Source: Chthoniobacteraceae bacterium
GTDB taxonomy: Bacteria > Verrucomicrobiota > Verrucomicrobiia > Chthoniobacterales > Chthoniobacteraceae
Direction: 5' to 3'
NCBI GenBank assembly: GCA_028293625.1
Contig: JAQGOL010000006.1
Span: 1-64,000 of the forward strand
DNA: 64,000 bases
The notes below the pieces were generated by a model. It was not told where the DNA came from, made no database searches, and was given only the letters and a program-made list of their open reading frames with translations. Within the stretch, counting starts at the first letter, position 1. Each line of letters starts with the position of its first letter. The position numbers were made by a program, and so were the translations under genes. Positions 61,804 to 64,000 of this stretch are shown here, in pieces.

Positions 61804-63468
61804 TTATCTACCATTGGCTTCGTTGAAGGTGATCAGTTTGGTAAGGCCGCCAGCCGGGGTCACCTTAAATGCTGTCCCCAAGTCAAATTCCCCGCCTACC
61901 CCTGTGGTTCCATAGAAGTTACCGTCGTTTCCTTCCACCAGCGCGGCTGTCGGATAACGTCCATTCATGTAGTCGAAGGAAACCAAGGTGGTGAGCACAC
62001 CGGCCGGGGTCAATTTAAAGACGGTTCCGGCCGACGAATTACCACCCCCAGCTGTTGTCCCATAGAAATTGCCGTCGCTTCCGACTACGAGCCCTGCTTG
62101 GGGAGACTCGCCATTGCCCTTGTCACTATCAAAAGAAACTAGGGTGGTGACGGCGCCCGCGGGCGTAACTTCAAAGACCGTCCCTCCCTTGTGTGCTCCG
62201 GTTCCACCTTCTGTAGTAACACCGTAAAAGTTACCATTGCTTCCCTTTATCAGATCCCTGAAAGGAATGTTATCAAAGGAGCCAAGCGTGATGCACGCGC
62301 TGTCCGAGGTTACCTTAAAAAACGTTTTGGCATCACCGAACCTGCCCTCGCCGGTCATCCCGTAAAAGGCTCCATCATTTCCCACAACCAACGAGGAATG
62401 CTTCCCCACAAGAGCGTTGGCGCTGAAGGAATGAAGCGGTATAAATGCTCCGTCAGCCGTAATCTTAAACACCTTCCCAGGGTTAGGATTCGGACCCTGA
62501 AACCCGTCAAGGGTGCCCTTGGCAGTGATCCCGTACAAGCTGCCGTCGCTTGCAATGAGTAACCCCGCAGGAGAATTGCTCTGATTATCGTAACCAAATG
62601 AGGCCAGCGTAGTAAGCGCGCCAGCGGGAGTTAACTTGAATACGATTCCTGCACGCGAACCGGGGCCAGTGGCTGGTTCCTCGCCGCCGAAGGTGGTTGT
62701 CCATAAAAATTGCCGTCGCTCCCAAGCGCCAGCGGTGTTTTGGGATCGCCGGCAGTTGTCGTGGTAAAGGAAACCACTCTGGTAAGGACGCCCGCAGGGG
62801 TCACCTTAAAGACCGTCCCGGCGCCCTCGTTCCCACCTGCGGCGGCCGTCTCATAGAAGTTGCCGTCGTTTCCCTGAATCACTCCGGATGGATAGAGCCC
62901 AGCAGCGTTATCCAGGGAGGCAAGCGTGGTGAGCGTTCCCGCAGGCGTCACCTTAAAAACCGTCCCGGCGTTAAGCGTGCCGCCAGAGGGGGTTGTACCG
63001 TAGAAATTGCCGTCGCTGCCCACTATCAATGCCGCCGAAGGATTGTGCCCATCGGCGTTTTCAAAAGAGACCAACAAGGTGAAAAGACCCGTGGGCGAAA
63101 TTTTAAACACTGTTCCGAAACCACTGGTTCCACCTTTGGAGGTAGTCCCATAGAAATTTCCGTCAACGCCCTCCACCAGCTCGCTCACCGGTAGCGCGCC
63201 ATTGGTGGAGTTAAAAGAGCAGGGTGACGACGTTTCCGTCAGGCGTCATTTTAAACACCGTTCCTATGTTTTTTAACCTGCCAAAAGCAGTCGTTCCATA
63301 AAAATTGCCGTCGCTTCCCTGGACCAGTTTGCCAAAGGCAAAGCTGCCGGAATTGTCCGAAGTGTCGGAATAAAACGTTTTATAAACCTGTGCGCAGGCA
63401 ACAGGCGCGGAGAAAACAAGTGTAGCCAGTGTCGCAATCGCGAAAAAGAAGGGACGGATAAATCTCAT
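61804..63468 (-). pseudogene. GloVer-repeat (TIGR03803) secreted protein, interrupted by two frameshifts
   Basis: The gene starts MRFIRPFFFAIATLATLVFS (signal peptide) and has about ten units of the form LVxGSDGNFYGTTxxGGxxxxG, then VFKVTPAG and LTTLVSFD, the GloVer tandem repeat. The frame is broken twice: an extra base in an AAAA run at about 63213-63216 and a missing base at about 62700. Correcting either one restores the expected repeat sequence (for example LFNSTNGALPVSELVEGVDG). The two changes are +1 and -1. It may be a real pseudogene or two sequencing errors. There is no anchor or PEP tail; it ends ANGR. Confidence 0.85.
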
Positions 63469-63729
63469 GCAGGGAGGTATTTTAGCAGCTTGATTAATAA
63501 CAGTCGCCAGATGGCTTTTATCGCGAGATTTAGTTTGGGCAAGTCGCCTTTTCGGATTGCCAGCGTTTTGTCGACGTACCTGCGATCGTTGCCTCCCACA
63601 AAGTCGCTCAGAAAAAGGCTGCTGAAAAACCGATACGCAGCCCGGCGCGGCCAAACGCCGGGAAAATCCCGAAGCCAGATGGCGGCATGAGGCCGCCAGA
63701 CATACCGAATATGCGGGATTGGCCTTTGG

Positions 63730-64000
63730 CTATCCGGGAATCTCGCGGAGCATCTGCTCGTTGGTCGGGAACTTCTTCGCGAAGAAGAGGAGGCGCTCGA
63801 TCGCTTCCTCCGGTTTGTAACCGGCCAGGCCGCGGCGGATGACGTGGATTTTATGCAACGAGTCGGCGTTTAAGAGGAGTTCTTCGCGCCGGGTGCCGGA
63901 CTGGAAGATATCGACGGCCGGATAAACACGTTGCTCGCTGATCTTGCGATCGAGCACGAGCTCCATATTGCCGGTGCCTTTGAACTCCTGGAAGATCACG
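63730..64000 (-). CDS. rho: Transcription termination factor Rho, C-terminal part (runs off the window)
   Basis: The 89 visible residues start inside the ATPase domain with EFKGTGNMELVLDRKISEQR, then YPAVDIFQSGTRREELLL and the C-terminal FAKKFPTNEQMLREIPG, all diagnostic of Rho. The gene enters from beyond base 64000. About 50 bases after its stop lies a 7-bp dyad (63680-63698) that could help terminate. Confidence 0.95.
   Translation of the reverse strand, partial: VIFQEFKGTGNMELVLDRKISEQRVYPAVDIFQSGTRREELLLNADSLHKIHVIRRGLAGYKPEEAIERLLFFAKKFPTNEQMLREIPG

Overview
The window looks like a chromosomal segment of a Verrucomicrobiota bacterium. The evidence is the gene content: an exosortase locus with both PEP-CTERM and VPD-type sorting tails, a TIGR04073-type exosortase-associated protein, a GloVer-repeat protein, and a DUF1592/DUF1552 pair of the kind abundant in Planctomycetes and Verrucomicrobia. 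Most of the window is GC-rich. The first ~1.3 kb (IS5-type transposase tail plus an acyltransferase) is visibly AT-richer and may be a transferred edge.

Region 1 (1-23.6 kb) is an extracellular polysaccharide and protein-sorting locus. On the plus strand are an acyltransferase, an SLBB-type polysaccharide export lipoprotein, and a prsK-prsR-prsT run (sensor kinase, sigma-54 activator, TPR lipoprotein), followed by a 53-codon ORF that is little more than a VPD-type sorting tail. On the minus strand are a TPR protein with a C-terminal repeat, an exosortase with a fused EpsI-like domain, a PEP-CTERM protein, a VPDGG-tailed protein and a polyprenyl-phosphate sugar transferase. A DUF1592/DUF1552 pair, a zinc-ribbon protein and a NusG/RfaH-like antiterminator follow. 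PrsR has the GAFTGA loop for sigma-54 contact. The VPDGG gene and, more weakly, the sugar transferase are preceded by GG-N10-GC elements, so PrsK/PrsR probably drives part of the locus. Two copies of a ~137-bp hairpin-rich repeat lie just 3' of two minus-strand genes here.

Region 2 (23.9-31.1 kb) holds a YkgJ-type Cys-cluster protein, a solo trpA, a hypothetical gene and a CusB/CusA-type copper efflux pair with a small Cys-rich secreted protein; no outer-membrane channel gene is present. Region 3 (31.1-34.4 kb) is a 2-oxoacid dehydrogenase E1alpha-E1beta-E2 operon on the minus strand. Region 4 (34.6-39.6 kb, plus) is a zinc/manganese-type ABC importer with an extra membrane-anchored gene, then TerC, ExoD and the TIGR04073 protein. 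Region 5 (39.6-45.1 kb) has RlmD, a rhomboid protease, an SRPBCC protein, RarA, a universal stress protein and an AraC-type regulator.

Region 6 (45.1-48.6 kb, minus) is a likely extracytosolic flavinylation and electron-transfer cassette: lipoprotein, Rrf2 regulator, beta-barrel-like protein, FMN-binding protein, ApbE, and a four-helix membrane protein with paired histidines. Region 7 (48.9-64 kb) is mostly housekeeping: GYF_2 protein, OB-fold protein, Mn-type SOD, phosphofructokinase, CrtC/AttH-like lipocalin, ECF42-like sigma factor with its DGPF partner, RlmI, a Deg-type protease, tRNA-Ala(GGC), LipA, a GT2 glycosyltransferase, CCA nucleotidyltransferase, a GloVer-repeat protein broken by two frameshifts, and the 3' part of rho.
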